Below, piece after piece: positions 51,499-62,044 of a DNA stretch of 64,000 nt. Position 1 is the first letter of the stretch. Every line of letters begins with the position of its first letter. Under the pieces are notes generated by a model. That model ran no database searches and was not told the DNA's origin. It was given only the letters and a program-made list of their open reading frames with translations. The position numbers and the translations under genes are program-made. The stretch comes from a bacterium (GTDB lineage: Bacteria; UBA8248), in contig JAJDYR010000037.1 in the NCBI GenBank assembly GCA_022825065.1, forward strand, positions 319,805-383,804, written 5' to 3'.

Positions 51499-52020
51499 TC
51501 AGATTCGCTCCGGGTAGGGCGTGTCCGCTTCGGATGGTAGCACCTTTTCCTCCATCTTTCCCAGAAGACTGATGACGATGGGCGCCAAAACGACGGTCAA
51601 GCCCGCCGTCTTGATCGAATCCATCCAATAAGTGGTGGGCAGGATTTGTGAGGGCACGAATATCTGCACGAGAATGAAAGAACATAAAATGTTGAATATC
51701 GAGGCGAAAAACGCCACCGCGCAGTGAAACACGACGAAGCGCGCCGTCATATTGGGTTTCAGGCCGCCCGTATAATGGCCAATCAGCCCTTTGAGCAGCG
51801 CGTTGAAGCCCAGCAGGCCCCCTGAGAGCACGTCCTCGAAGATTCCGAGGCTGAACCCTCCTATCAGGCCCGTTTCCCTGTCGCGATTCAGACCCAGGTA
51901 AATTGTCGTGAGAAGCATGGCGTCCGGCCTGGCGCCAATCCAGATCGAGAAATAATCCGCCACGGACGTGTGCAGGACAATTGTCAGGATGGCGAGTATA
52001 ATATAAAATAAAACAATCAT
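51499..52020 (-). CDS. mreD: Rod shape-determining protein MreD
   Basis: A 173-residue integral membrane protein with about five or six helices. RPDAMLLTTIYLGLNRDRETGLIGGF and FEDVLSGGLLGFNALLKGLIG are family signatures. It overlaps mreC by 4 bases. It is the linker of the Mre complex in the inner membrane. Confidence 0.92.
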   Translation of the reverse strand: MIVLFYIILAILTIVLHTSVADYFSIWIGARPDAMLLTTIYLGLNRDRETGLIGGFSLGIFEDVLSGGLLGFNALLKGLIGHYTGGLKPNMTARFVVFHCAVAFFASIFNILCSFILVQIFVPSQILPTTYWMDSIKTAGLTVVLAPIVISLLGKMEEKVLPSEADTPYPERI

Positions 52021-52850
52021 TTCCAGGGGTTATCCTTAGGCTTCGTCATCAGGATCAGCGCCTCTTCCAGATTGGAAAAATCCACAATCGCCTTGGCCTT
52101 TATGTTCGGGAACAGCCCTCTGACGTCTACGATTTCCGTTATGTGGGCCACGGGGAGCCCTTTGGGAAAAATGCCCCCCAACCCGGAGGAAATGAGCAGG
52201 TCTCCACGCTTCATTTCCGCGTTGAACGGCATGTAGCGCACCTCGCTCTCTCCTTCCGAGGAGATGGCGAAAACCCCCTGCGCGCGCGAGCGCTGGGCGA
52301 TGACGTTGACGGCGCTTCTCGAGTCGAGCAGGGTCAATACCTGGCTCACGTTGTTCCCTACACGGGTAATTCTTCCCACGAGGCCTTCCTGGTGTATGAC
52401 CGGCATGTTCTTGCGCACGCCATGTTGCGAGCCCAGGTCCACCAGCAGCGACTCTCCATAGATGCTCCTGTTGCGAGCCACGATCCGGGCGAGGCGAACG
52501 GGCGTCTCCTGACCCTTGGAAGCGGCAAGCAGTTTCTCCAGACGCGCGATTTTCGATTTCAACTCCTGTACCTGCGCATGGTTCGCACTGAGCGATTGCA
52601 GTTTCTGTTTCAACACGACGTTTTCTTCATGCGCATTCTTGAGGAGCAGGTATTTTTGCCAGAGTTCGGCCGACCATGTCCTGGGGATGTCGGCGACCCG
52701 GATGGTCGATCCGACGAGGGAGAGAAGCGCTCTTTCAATTAAGGTGGATTGTCCCCGAAAGCGCACGCTCAGCGTCATGAGCGTGAAGCAGACGACAAAC
52801 AACCCCAGGAGGAGGGCCAGGCTTCTGCGTTCGACGAAAAACTGAAACAT
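52017..52850 (-). CDS. mreC: Rod shape-determining protein MreC
   Basis: A 277-residue bitopic protein with an N-terminal helix (LALLLGLFVVCFTLMTLSV), a coiled coil at about 65-115 and the two-barrel periplasmic domain (RIVARNRSIYGESLLVDLGSQHGV, GLVGRITRVGNNVSQVLTLLDSRSAV). It bridges MreB to PBP2. It follows mreB after 79 bases. Confidence 0.95.
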   Translation of the reverse strand: MFQFFVERRSLALLLGLFVVCFTLMTLSVRFRGQSTLIERALLSLVGSTIRVADIPRTWSAELWQKYLLLKNAHEENVVLKQKLQSLSANHAQVQELKSKIARLEKLLAASKGQETPVRLARIVARNRSIYGESLLVDLGSQHGVRKNMPVIHQEGLVGRITRVGNNVSQVLTLLDSRSAVNVIAQRSRAQGVFAISSEGESEVRYMPFNAEMKRGDLLISSGLGGIFPKGLPVAHITEIVDVRGLFPNIKAKAIVDFSNLEEALILMTKPKDNPWK

Positions 52851-52929
52851 AGTATTCTAGGGTTGATTATCGGAAACGCGTGAAAGCGCTATTGCGGGCA
52901 GTGACCGAAGCTTCTTTGAAGCAAGGCGG

Positions 52930-53988
<1,059 letters not shown>

Positions 53989-54037
53989 TTATTCCATGGG
54001 CGGTATTTCGATTCGGCCTATGATTACATTCCAAGTG

Positions 54038-54066
54038 AGAATACTCAAGGAAACCGGCAATATCAA
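54038..54066 (-). promoter_or_regulatory. Probable promoter of the mreB operon
   Basis: Read leftward, TTGATA (54061-54066) and TATTCT (54038-54043) are separated by exactly 17 bases, about 85 bases upstream of the mreB start. No other match of this quality is seen in the divergent gap. Confidence 0.55.
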
Positions 54067-54236
54067 GGATAAAGGCGCTCGATTCGATAAAAATTTCATC
54101 GGGCAGCGGGCCGGGTTCGTGAATATCGTCTCCTCCGGTTTGCGATGACAGGAGAGGTGGGCTATTTTCTCTCTTGTTTGCCGCTGAAATCGTGCTCGAT
54201 CGCATGGGTGGTCGATTTAGAAGGAGTGCAACATTG

Positions 54237-56135
54237 ATGCTTCGCTTTTTGAGGGAAAAGGGCAAAAGCTGGGTCCTGAAGGCGCTGCTGGGCTTCGTAG
54301 CGCTTACGTTCGTGTCTTTCGGCGGGTTCGCGCTCACGGACAGGCAGGCCGACACTGGAGGCGGCCGGGTTGCGGCATGGGTGGAAGATACGCCCATATC
54401 GGTGCACGAATTCGAACAACGCTATTATCAGCGGGCGGAAACGCTCAGGCGGCAACTGGGCGCCGCATATAACGAGGAACTCGCGCGCAGGCTCGGCCTG
54501 AGGCGCCAGACGCTCGATTCTCTCATTTTAGAGAAACTCCAGTTGCGCGAAGCCCGGCGGCTCGGCATCGAGGTCACCAACGCGCAAGTCGCCCTCCAGA
54601 TACAGGCGCTCGCCCCCTTTCTGAGGGACGGGAAATTCGACGCCCAGCGGTATCGCAGCATCCTGGAGTCGAACGGCATCACTCCCCGTCAGTTCGAGGA
54701 AGAACAAAGGCGGGTCGTTTTGCTCAATCAACTCCAGGACTATGTGAACCTGGGCGTGTTGGTCAGCGATCAGGAAGCGCGGGGCGCCTATGAGTGGAGA
54801 AACGCGGAAATCAGGCTGGCCGCCGTTCGCCTGAAGCCGGAAACCTTCGCATCGGATGTGGCGAAGCTCGAAGCCGACCTGAAGGCCCATTATGAAAAAA
54901 ACAAGGACCAGTTCAAGACCGGTCCCCAGCGGAAGGTGTCCTGGTGGCATCTGCCGTTTTCCGCGGTGGCGGGAGGGGTCGTGCTCAGCGACTCGGACTT
55001 GAGGTCGCACTACACGCGAACCCGCGCGAAGTATGAGCGCAAGGAGAGCGTGTCGGTGAATCAGATATTGCTGAAACTGCCTCCCGGTGCCAAGGAAGAG
55101 CTAATCGAGGCGAGCCGCAAGCGGCTCGAGGGTCTGCGCGAGCGCGTCTTGAAAGGCGAGAAATTCACCGAACTGGCCAAAGCGCACTCTGAAGGCCCGG
55201 GAGCGAAGCGCGGGGGCGAGCTCGGCGTTTTCGGCAGAGGCCAGATGCTGCCCGAGCTGGAGCAGGCGGCCTACGCCCTGAAAAAAGGAGAGGTGAGCAA
55301 ACCGGTGAAGACTTCTTTCGGCATGCACCTGCTGTGGGTGCGGGAGAAGGTCTTGCCGGGCGAGAAGCCCTTCGAGGAAGTGCGAAAGCAGGTGGAAACC
55401 GATTTGCGGGCCTTGCGCGCCAAAGAGCGGGCGAAAAATGAATTGAGGAAAATCCGTTACGCGGTGGAAGACAAGAAGGCGGAGCCTGTCCTCGCCGGAT
55501 TGCGGAAGGGGGAGACCGGGTTCTTTGAGAGAGGCCGCCTTCCGCAGACGGTGCCCGCATCCGGCGTCGTGAGCGGGCTTGCATTCGCCCTGAGCGGCGA
55601 GGAGAAGATATCCAGAGAGCAGGAAGGGGGCGGGGGCGTCAGCTTCGTGCGGCTCGAGGCGAAAAAAGCGCCTTTCGTCCCGGAATTCCCGGATGTGCGC
55701 AAACAGGTGGAAGCTTCATTCCTGCGCTTGAAGGGAGCCGAGATTGCGAAGCGAAATGCGGCGCTTTGGCTACAGGAACTCAAGGATAAAAAACGCGACC
55801 TCTCCTCTATCGCCGGGGAACTCAAGCTGGAAGTCCTCAGGCCAAAAGCCTTCAAGCGGGCGGACGTGCCGGATGAGCTCGGGCCTTCCGCAGATATCTC
55901 GAATCTCGCTTTCACCCAAAAGAAGGGCGGGTTCGGGATGGCCCAGGCCGGCAGCGACGTGATCCTGTTCGAGGTATTGGAGGGGCCGCAGACGGACATG
56001 CAGAAGTTCGATTCCGAGAAAACGGATTTCCTCCAGGGCCTGCTTCGCCTGAAGAAGGCCCTGGTGTTCAACCGGTATCTGGACAAGCTCCGGCAGGCGG
56101 CCAACATCCGCTTCGAGGAAGGGTTCAACCTGTAG
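54237..56135 (+). CDS. PpiD/SurA-like peptidyl-prolyl isomerase chaperone
   Basis: A 632-residue periplasmic foldase anchored by one N-terminal helix (WVLKALLGFVALTFVSFGGF). The SurA_N-type chaperone region is at about 45-190 (DTPISVHEFEQRYYQRAETL, TLDSLILEKLQLREARRLGI). A parvulin domain lies at about 265-375 (GGELGVFGRGQMLPELEQAA, SFGMHLLWVREK), with a second weaker parvulin-like region after it. Overall layout is PpiD. ATG 54237 follows AAGGAG at 54221-54226; TTG one codon earlier is possible. Confidence 0.88.
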   Translation: MLRFLREKGKSWVLKALLGFVALTFVSFGGFALTDRQADTGGGRVAAWVEDTPISVHEFEQRYYQRAETLRRQLGAAYNEELARRLGLRRQTLDSLILEKLQLREARRLGIEVTNAQVALQIQALAPFLRDGKFDAQRYRSILESNGITPRQFEEEQRRVVLLNQLQDYVNLGVLVSDQEARGAYEWRNAEIRLAAVRLKPETFASDVAKLEADLKAHYEKNKDQFKTGPQRKVSWWHLPFSAVAGGVVLSDSDLRSHYTRTRAKYERKESVSVNQILLKLPPGAKEELIEASRKRLEGLRERVLKGEKFTELAKAHSEGPGAKRGGELGVFGRGQMLPELEQAAYALKKGEVSKPVKTSFGMHLLWVREKVLPGEKPFEEVRKQVETDLRALRAKERAKNELRKIRYAVEDKKAEPVLAGLRKGETGFFERGRLPQTVPASGVVSGLAFALSGEEKISREQEGGGGVSFVRLEAKKAPFVPEFPDVRKQVEASFLRLKGAEIAKRNAALWLQELKDKKRDLSSIAGELKLEVLRPKAFKRADVPDELGPSADISNLAFTQKKGGFGMAQAGSDVILFEVLEGPQTDMQKFDSEKTDFLQGLLRLKKALVFNRYLDKLRQAANIRFEEGFNL

Positions 56136-56174
56136 AGGGTTTCGGAGCAGTTTCTATTTTCCGGCTTTTCGGCC

Positions 56175-56489
56175 TCATCGCCAGAAATCTTCGCGGTCCT
56201 CGGGCCTGATTTCGTGTTTTTCCTGCATTCCCTTCTCGAAGAGGTCGGCCGCTTCTTTCTTCCTGGCCGCTTGCTGGCTCATCAAGTCCTGGATGTCGGG
56301 GGTCTTCTTCCTGGCCGCTTCGGCGAACGGGTCTTTCACCTGATGCCGCAGAATCCGCACGGAATCCTCCCCGATCTCGAAGCGGATTTGATTCCCGGGT
56401 CCGGCGTCCAGGGATTTCATGATGTCCTTGGGAAGATGGATTCTTCCCCCCTGACCGATTTCGACGATGTATGGTTTCCTTTCGTTCAT
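56175..56489 (-). CDS. AbrB/SpoVT-domain DNA-binding protein
   Basis: A 104-residue protein. The swapped-hairpin AbrB fold is at about 3-48 (YIVEIGQGGRIHLPKDIMKSL, GNQIRFEIGEDSVRILRH). The C-terminal half is helical and charged (MSQQAARKKEAADLFEKGM). ATG 56489 is fixed by a perfect GGAGGAG 8 bases upstream; an open frame continues to 56522 without reason to start there. Such domains are found in antitoxins and in global regulators, but no toxin gene is adjacent. Confidence 0.8.
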   Translation of the reverse strand: MNERKPYIVEIGQGGRIHLPKDIMKSLDAGPGNQIRFEIGEDSVRILRHQVKDPFAEAARKKTPDIQDLMSQQAARKKEAADLFEKGMQEKHEIRPEDREDFWR

Positions 56490-56586
56490 GAATAGTTCTC
56501 CTCCGAACCTACTGTCCAGCACCTCGTTTCGATTAGCTTAACAGGAGCGAGGAGAAACTTGAAATACGCCTTTGGGCGCGCCGGGG

Positions 56587-59136
56587 CTAGCCCCAGGTCA
56601 GGAGATGCAGGCTGAGCGGATGAATGAGGTGTGGGTGGTGGGGCACGGCGCGCACCGACACGCCGTGCATGCCCGGGCTGCGGCATTCGATTTCGCCGTG
56701 AAAACGGTATGCGCCGCCGCCCAGGTCTTCGGCGAAGACCATGGGAGAGACGGCCTCGCCGGACAACAGGTTTTCCTCTTTCAGGCGTCCTTCGTAAATC
56801 TCGAGGCGGACTTCTTCGGGTGAGAGATTACCGAGAGAGGCTTCCGCCTCGACCCTCATTTTCGCGCCCAGGGGAACGACGCCGTTTTGCGCCATCGATA
56901 TCCGGGTGATCTCCACCCCGGGCCATGCGCGGTGCACGCGCTCTTTCCAGTCGGAGAGCGATTTGGCGGGGGTTCTCTCGTCCGCCATGAGGCGCGCATG
57001 GTGCGCCCCCAGGGGCAGGTAGAATTTTTCCGCGTACTCGCGCACCATCCGACTCGTGTTGAAATAGGGGCAGAGGGACTGCAGCGAATTCTTGATCATC
57101 TCCAGCCAACCGTATGGAATGCCCTCGTCGCCCCGCTCATAGAAAAGGGGAACCACGACCTGCTCCAGGGTGTTGAACAGGCTCTCGCACTCCATCTCGT
57201 CCTGGTAGCCGGGGTCGTTGTAGTTCTCGAGGCCGCCGATGGCCCACCCCAGGTGGCTCGCATACCCCTCCGCCCACCAGCCGTCCATGATGCTCAGGTT
57301 CAAGGCGCCGTTGGCTGCGGCCTTCATGCCGCTGGTGCCGCTCGCTTCCTGCGGGCGGCGGGGGTTGTTGAGCCACAAATCCACCCCCTGCACGAGTTGC
57401 CGCCCGACGTGGATGTCGTAATCCTCCACGAATACGAGCTTGTCCCGAACGTTTTCCCTCCGGGCGAAATGGACGAGTTCGCGAATGAAACTCTTGCCCT
57501 CCATGTCCCTCGGGTGGGCTTTGCCGGAGAATATGATTTGAACGGGCTTTTCCCTGTTCGTGAGGAGCGAGACCAGGCGCTCCGGCCTCTTGAGCAACAA
57601 GGTGGCGCGCTTGTAGGTGGCGAAGCGTCTCGCGAAACCGATCGTCAGCGCCCCGGGGTCGGGGAGGATGGTGACGTTGGGGCGCGTGACGCTTCCCAGT
57701 GGCCGCTTGAGGGCGTGCGCGCGGCAAAATTCGATGAGACGCTCGCGGTTTTTCTCCCGGACGCCCCAGAGTTCGTTCTCAGGTATTGAGGCGACTCTCT
57801 CCCAGATCTCCGGCTTGTCCGTCTCGTCCACCCAGCCGCCGCCCAGATGCCTGTCGAACAACTCCTTCATCCCGGGCGATACCCAGGTGGGGAAGTGAAC
57901 GCCGTTCGTGATGGAGTCGATGGGAATGTCCTGCTCGGGGACTTCCGGCCACATGGATTGCCACATCTTTCGCGAAACCTCGCCATGCAGTTTGCTGACG
58001 CCGTTCGCCGCCGATGAAAGGCGCAGCGCGAGGACGGCCATGTTGAAAGGTTCATCCCCCTGTTCGGGGTTCACCCGGCCCAGACCCAGAAATTCGTCCC
58101 ACTCCATGGAGAGGGATTGCGCGTAGGTGCGGAAGTATTTCTCCATCATGTCGGGCGGGAAAATGTCGATACCGGCCGGAACGGGCGTGTGCGTCGTGAA
58201 GACGTTCCCGGCGGAAGTCAACTCCCGGGCCGCGCCGGCGTCGATTCCGAATTTTCCCATGGAATAACGGATTCTCTCGAGAGCCAGGAAGGCGGAATGC
58301 CCCTCGTTCATGTGGCAGACGACGGGCGGGAGATTCAGCTTGTGGAGCAGCCTCACGCCGCCGATGCCGAGCAGTATCTCCTGGCGGATCCGCGTCTCCA
58401 TGTCCCCGGCGTAGAGGGCCAGCGTGATTTCGCGCAGCGAGGGCGCGTTTCCGGGCACGTTGGCGTCCAGGAGGTAGATGGGTATTCGGCCCACCTGCAC
58501 GTGCCAGACCTGCGCGGTGAGTGGACCGTCGGGGTAATCGACTTCCACCGTGATGGGCTCTCCGTTCTCATCGTGTTCGAGATGGAAGGGGGTGTGATGA
58601 AAATCGTTGTCCGGGTAGCGCTCCTGCTGCCAGCCGTCAGGGCCCAGGTGTTGGCGGAAATATCCCTGGCTGTAGGCGAGACCCACGCCGATGAGGGGGA
58701 GCCCTAAGTCACTCGCGGATTTCATGTGGTCACCGGCGAGGACGCCCAGGCCGCCCGAATAGTTGGGCACGGATTCCGTCAGCCCGAATTCCATGCTGAA
58801 GTAGGCGATGCGCTGGTCCTCGCTCTTTTCGCTCTCGGGCAGGTTCTGGTACCAGGATGGTTTGTGGAGATACGCGTGAAGCTCTTTCAGCACGCCTTCC
58901 ATCTCGCGGAGGAAATGCGCGTCGCGCGCCGCCGCATCGAGCCGTTCCTGGGAGACGGAGCGCAGCATTTGCGCAGGATTATAGTGGCAATCCTCCCACA
59001 GGGCGTCGTCCAGCCTGCCGAAGAGCGCGCGCGCGCGGTGGTTCCAGTCGAAGGCGATGTTGTCTGCGATTTCTTCGAGCCCTTTTAATTCCGGAGGAAT
59101 GTTGGGCACCACCTGAAACGAAAGCACGGTCGTCAT
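56587..59136 (-). CDS. glgP: Alpha-glucan (glycogen/maltodextrin) phosphorylase
   Basis: An 849-residue GT35 enzyme of the short TIGR02094 type, with an N-terminal DUF3417 region (ELKGLEEIADNIAFDWNHRARAL). It releases glucose-1-phosphate from alpha-1,4-glucan. The active-site region is AYFSMEFGLTESVPNYSGGLGVLAGDH, and the PLP site is EASGTSGMKAAANGALNLS. FTTHTPVPAGIDIF and VVCHMNEGHSAFLALER are typical. No other glycogen genes are adjacent. Confidence 0.94.
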   Translation of the reverse strand: MTTVLSFQVVPNIPPELKGLEEIADNIAFDWNHRARALFGRLDDALWEDCHYNPAQMLRSVSQERLDAAARDAHFLREMEGVLKELHAYLHKPSWYQNLPESEKSEDQRIAYFSMEFGLTESVPNYSGGLGVLAGDHMKSASDLGLPLIGVGLAYSQGYFRQHLGPDGWQQERYPDNDFHHTPFHLEHDENGEPITVEVDYPDGPLTAQVWHVQVGRIPIYLLDANVPGNAPSLREITLALYAGDMETRIRQEILLGIGGVRLLHKLNLPPVVCHMNEGHSAFLALERIRYSMGKFGIDAGAARELTSAGNVFTTHTPVPAGIDIFPPDMMEKYFRTYAQSLSMEWDEFLGLGRVNPEQGDEPFNMAVLALRLSSAANGVSKLHGEVSRKMWQSMWPEVPEQDIPIDSITNGVHFPTWVSPGMKELFDRHLGGGWVDETDKPEIWERVASIPENELWGVREKNRERLIEFCRAHALKRPLGSVTRPNVTILPDPGALTIGFARRFATYKRATLLLKRPERLVSLLTNREKPVQIIFSGKAHPRDMEGKSFIRELVHFARRENVRDKLVFVEDYDIHVGRQLVQGVDLWLNNPRRPQEASGTSGMKAAANGALNLSIMDGWWAEGYASHLGWAIGGLENYNDPGYQDEMECESLFNTLEQVVVPLFYERGDEGIPYGWLEMIKNSLQSLCPYFNTSRMVREYAEKFYLPLGAHHARLMADERTPAKSLSDWKERVHRAWPGVEITRISMAQNGVVPLGAKMRVEAEASLGNLSPEEVRLEIYEGRLKEENLLSGEAVSPMVFAEDLGGGAYRFHGEIECRSPGMHGVSVRAVPHHPHLIHPLSLHLLTWG

Positions 59137-59214
59137 TTTCTGTTCCCGATAAGGATTTTGGTTTGTCCCGATTATACCGATTTCGTGAAGACGATTTAAC
59201 GCACCGGGTCCGAA

Positions 59215-59625
59215 TTATTCGGCGAGCCCGTAAGCGCCTTTTTCCCGGAGCGCCACGTTGGGTCCCGGCGGCGAATATAAAACCATATATTTGAACAGCG
59301 CGTCACCCGTGCTCGTGATTTGGTGCATCTTCCCCGGAGGCACGAAAACCGCGTCGCCCGCCTCGACCGGAATCTTCTCCCCCTCGATGTCGATCACCCC
59401 CGTTCCGCTGATGATGTAGAAGGCGTGCTCCTCGGCGTCGTGCTTATGGGCGGTGGAGGTGAGGCCCGGGTCGAATTCGTTGATGAGCAGGGCGAACTGT
59501 TTGGCGCCCACGGTCTCCTCATCGAGGAGAATCCGGAACATGCTCCTGCCGCCGGGCACGGGCAACTCTCCGCTCAGGGCTTCGCTCTCCCGCACGCGCA
59601 GGGGTTTGTTGTGCTGCTCGCTCAT
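59215..59625 (-). CDS. Cupin-domain protein
   Basis: A 136-residue single-domain cupin. Motif 1 is TSTAHKHDAEEHAFYIISG (His-x-His and Glu ligands) and motif 2 is GDAVFVPPGKMHQI (His). A metal ion is expected. The substrate is unknown. A good ribosome binding site (AAGGAAGGAG) lies just upstream. It lies between glgP and thiD on the same strand. Confidence 0.85.
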   Translation of the reverse strand: MSEQHNKPLRVRESEALSGELPVPGGRSMFRILLDEETVGAKQFALLINEFDPGLTSTAHKHDAEEHAFYIISGTGVIDIEGEKIPVEAGDAVFVPPGKMHQITSTGDALFKYMVLYSPPGPNVALREKGAYGLAE

Positions 59626-59693
59626 AATGTCTCCTTCCTTTCGTTGAATCGTTGCCTGGAATATGAAAATCCGGCTGCCGGAGAATCAGCGGT

Positions 59694-60515
59694 TCATGGC
59701 GCCTTCTGCTTCGTTTGCCGGTACATGTGGTTGAGCGGGCCTCTTCCGTTTCCGATGGCGAGCGCATTCTCGATGGCGCCCTGGATGAAATCCTTCGCCC
59801 CTCTCACGGCTTCGATGGTGGACTCCCCCAGCGCCAGCCCCGCCGCGATGGCCGAGGAGAGCGTGCATCCCGTGCCGTGGGTATGGGGGGTGTCGATGCG
59901 CCTGCCCTCGAGCGCGACCTCGTTTTCTCCGTCGAAGAAAATGTCCACGGCGCCATCGGTGATGTGGCCTCCTTTGAGCAGAACGCATTTCGCTCCCCGT
60001 CCGTGGAGGGCCCGGGCGGCGTCTTTCATCTGGGCGAGGTTTTCGATTTCTCCGGTTTCCAGGATGTCGCGCGCTTCTTCCGTATTGGGCGTGACGACCT
60101 CGGCCAGCGGGAAGAGGTTTTCGACGAGGGCGTCTCTCGCGTCGGGCGCGAGGAGGCGGTCGCCGCTTTTGGCGACCATCACCGGGTCGAGCACGACGCG
60201 CCCGAGCGCGTGCTCCCTGAGTTTCGCGGCGACGACCTCGATGACGTCGACCGTGGCGAGCATGCCGATTTTCGCGCTCGCCACGTCCAAATCCGAGCAT
60301 ACCGAGTCGAATTGCGCCGCGATGAAGTCGGGCGGCGCGCCGTGCACCCCCTGTACGCCCACGGTGTTCTGCGCCGTCAGCGCGGTGATGACCGAGGCGC
60401 CGTAAACCCCGAATGCGCTGAAAGTCTTGAGGTCGGCCTGGATCCCTGCTCCGCCGCCTGAATCCGAACCCGCTATCGTCAGGGCGATGGGGGGAGGGCT
60501 CCCGGGTTTCGCCAT
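59694..60515 (-). CDS. thiD: Hydroxymethylpyrimidine/phosphomethylpyrimidine kinase
   Basis: A 273-residue ribokinase-fold enzyme phosphorylating HMP twice for thiamine synthesis. [22 protein letters not shown] is the family N-terminus, [10 protein letters not shown] and [11 protein letters not shown] are central, and the anion hole is [20 protein letters not shown] 60515 fits AAAGGAGAAAG; an open frame to 60569 adds an unlikely leader. No thiamine riboswitch is evident. Confidence 0.94.
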   Translation of the reverse strand: MAKPGSPPPIALTIAGSDSGGGAGIQADLKTFSAFGVYGASVITALTAQNTVGVQGVHGAPPDFIAAQFDSVCSDLDVASAKIGMLATVDVIEVVAAKLREHALGRVVLDPVMVAKSGDRLLAPDARDALVENLFPLAEVVTPNTEEARDILETGEIENLAQMKDAARALHGRGAKCVLLKGGHITDGAVDIFFDGENEVALEGRRIDTPHTHGTGCTLSSAIAAGLALGESTIEAVRGAKDFIQGAIENALAIGNGRGPLNHMYRQTKQKAP

Positions 60516-60646
60516 GTCTTTCTCCTTTCGCTTCACATCATAAGGCGATGCGACATGAAAATGTAGCACACCGGGAATATATTGGGAGTATGTCGGGAAT
60601 ATGACGAAGAGAAGAAAAAACGGGGAACCGCTTTAATGAGGAATTC

Positions 60647-60673
60647 TTGACAAATTTGTTTGGGAATTATAGT
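60647..60673 (+). promoter_or_regulatory. Probable promoter of the cysteine-synthesis operon
   Basis: A perfect TTGACA (60647-60652) and TATAGT (60668-60673) are separated by 15 bases, slightly short of the ideal 17, and lie about 50 bases before the cysK-type gene. This is the best -35 box seen in the window. Confidence 0.5.
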
Positions 60674-60719
60674 CTCACGCTCGGTTGGTTCGGTGTAAAA
60701 GGATTGGAAGGGCACTCTC

Positions 60720-61679
60720 ATGGCATTGGGCACCAGGGGTCGTCCGCCCCAGATTCTGAGGGCGCTTCCCTCGCTCATCGATCGCATCGGAGGCACGAGC
60801 CTCGTTCAGTTGCAACGCCTGCCCGACGCGTCCGGCGCGCGCGTATTCGCGAAACTCGAGCAATACAACCCCGGCGGGAGCGTGAAGGATCGCATCGCGC
60901 TCAGCATGGTGCTCGACGGCGAGCGGCGCGGCCTCCTGAAGCCCGGCGGGACGATCATCGAGCCCACGAGCGGCAACACGGGGATAGGCCTCGCGCTCAT
61001 CGGCGCCATTCGCGGCTACAGGACGATCATCGTGCTCAGCAAGAGCATGAGCCACGAGCGCAACTCGCTGCTCACGGGCTACGGGGCCGAGGTGGTCTTC
61101 AGCTCCAGCGAGGGCGGCATGTACGGCTCGCTCGTGCTGGCCGAAGCCATCCTGGAGGAGAACCCGGACTACTTCATGCCCCAGCAGTTCAACAACCCGG
61201 CCAACCCGGAGATCCACCGCAGGACCACGGCGCGTGAGATCCTGCGCGACATGGGCGCGGAATCGGTGGACGCCTTCGTGGCGGGCGTGGGGACGGGTGG
61301 CACCATCACGGGCGTGGGTGAGGTCCTGAAGGAGAGAAGGCCCGAAACGCTCGTCATCGGCGTGGAGCCCGCCGCGTCTCCCGTTCTCACGGGCGGGGAG
61401 CCCGGCCCGCACCAGATTCAGGGGATCGGCGCGGGCTTCATCCCCGCCGTGTTGAACCGCGCGATCATCGACGAGGTGATGCCGGTGAGCGATTCGGACG
61501 CGTATGAGGTGAGCAAGGCCCTGAGCCGGGAGGAGGGCATGGCCGCAGGCATTTCGGCGGGAGCGGCGGTAAGCGCGGCCCTCGAGGTGGCGCGGCGGAT
61601 GGGGCCTGAGGAAAACGTGGTGGTCGTCATTCCCGACGGCTGGGAGAGATACTATAGTCTGGAGCAGCATTTTCGTTAG
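60720..61679 (+). CDS. cysK: Cysteine synthase, CysK-type
   Basis: A 319-residue fold-type II PLP enzyme that makes cysteine from an activated serine. The PLP lysine is Lys56 in NPGGSVKDRIAL, the serine-substrate loop is TSGNTG at 83-88, and the phosphate loop is GVGTGGTITGVG near 184-195. The text EPTSGNTGIGLALIGAIRGY is typical CysK. It is followed after 53 bases by a CysO-like carrier, so it may accept sulfur from a thiocarboxylate instead of, or as well as, sulfide. A second synthase lies two genes downstream. Confidence 0.93.
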   Translation: MALGTRGRPPQILRALPSLIDRIGGTSLVQLQRLPDASGARVFAKLEQYNPGGSVKDRIALSMVLDGERRGLLKPGGTIIEPTSGNTGIGLALIGAIRGYRTIIVLSKSMSHERNSLLTGYGAEVVFSSSEGGMYGSLVLAEAILEENPDYFMPQQFNNPANPEIHRRTTAREILRDMGAESVDAFVAGVGTGGTITGVGEVLKERRPETLVIGVEPAASPVLTGGEPGPHQIQGIGAGFIPAVLNRAIIDEVMPVSDSDAYEVSKALSREEGMAAGISAGAAVSAALEVARRMGPEENVVVVIPDGWERYYSLEQHFR

Positions 61680-61732
61680 GCATCTTACTTCAGCATCCCC
61701 GGAGAGCGGGGTTTTCAGATCAGGAGAGAGAA

Positions 61733-62011
61733 ATGGCGGTAACGGTTCGTATTCCGACACCTTTACAGGAGTTCACACAGCAGCAGGATGCCGTTGAGAT
61801 CGCGGGCGCGGACGTGAAGGAAGTGCTCGCGAACCTCGACGGCCGGTTCGCGGGCATCGGCCAGCGCCTCTATGACGAGGAGGGCAAGCTGCGGCGTTTC
61901 GTGAACATTTATGTGAACCAGGAGGACATCCGTTTCCTGCAGGGCGAGGGAACGGCGGTGAGCGACGGGGATGAGGTCTCCATCGTACCGGCCATCGCGG
62001 GCGGCCTGTAA
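61733..62011 (+). CDS. cysO: CysO-like ubiquitin-fold sulfur carrier
   Basis: A 92-residue beta-grasp protein of the MoaD/ThiS/CysO group. FVNIYVNQEDIRFLQGEGTAV and DGDEVSIVPAIAGG are the CysO pattern. The Gly-Gly that would be activated as a thiocarboxylate is at 90-91, but one extra residue, Leu92, follows before the stop, so the tail must be trimmed first. In Mycobacterium tuberculosis CysO, Mec and CysM form a cysteine pathway; a CysM-type synthase and a JAMM peptidase flank this copy. Confidence 0.88.
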   Translation: MAVTVRIPTPLQEFTQQQDAVEIAGADVKEVLANLDGRFAGIGQRLYDEEGKLRRFVNIYVNQEDIRFLQGEGTAVSDGDEVSIVPAIAGGL

Positions 62012-62044
62012 TCGCCCGCAAGCCCCCGAGAGGAGAGTCGCCCC

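Noticed and set aside
60516-60719. Thiamine or sulfur riboswitch in the thiD/cysK divergent gap
   Set aside because: None of the conserved core strings of a TPP or SAM riboswitch can be found on either strand; only an ordinary promoter is visible.
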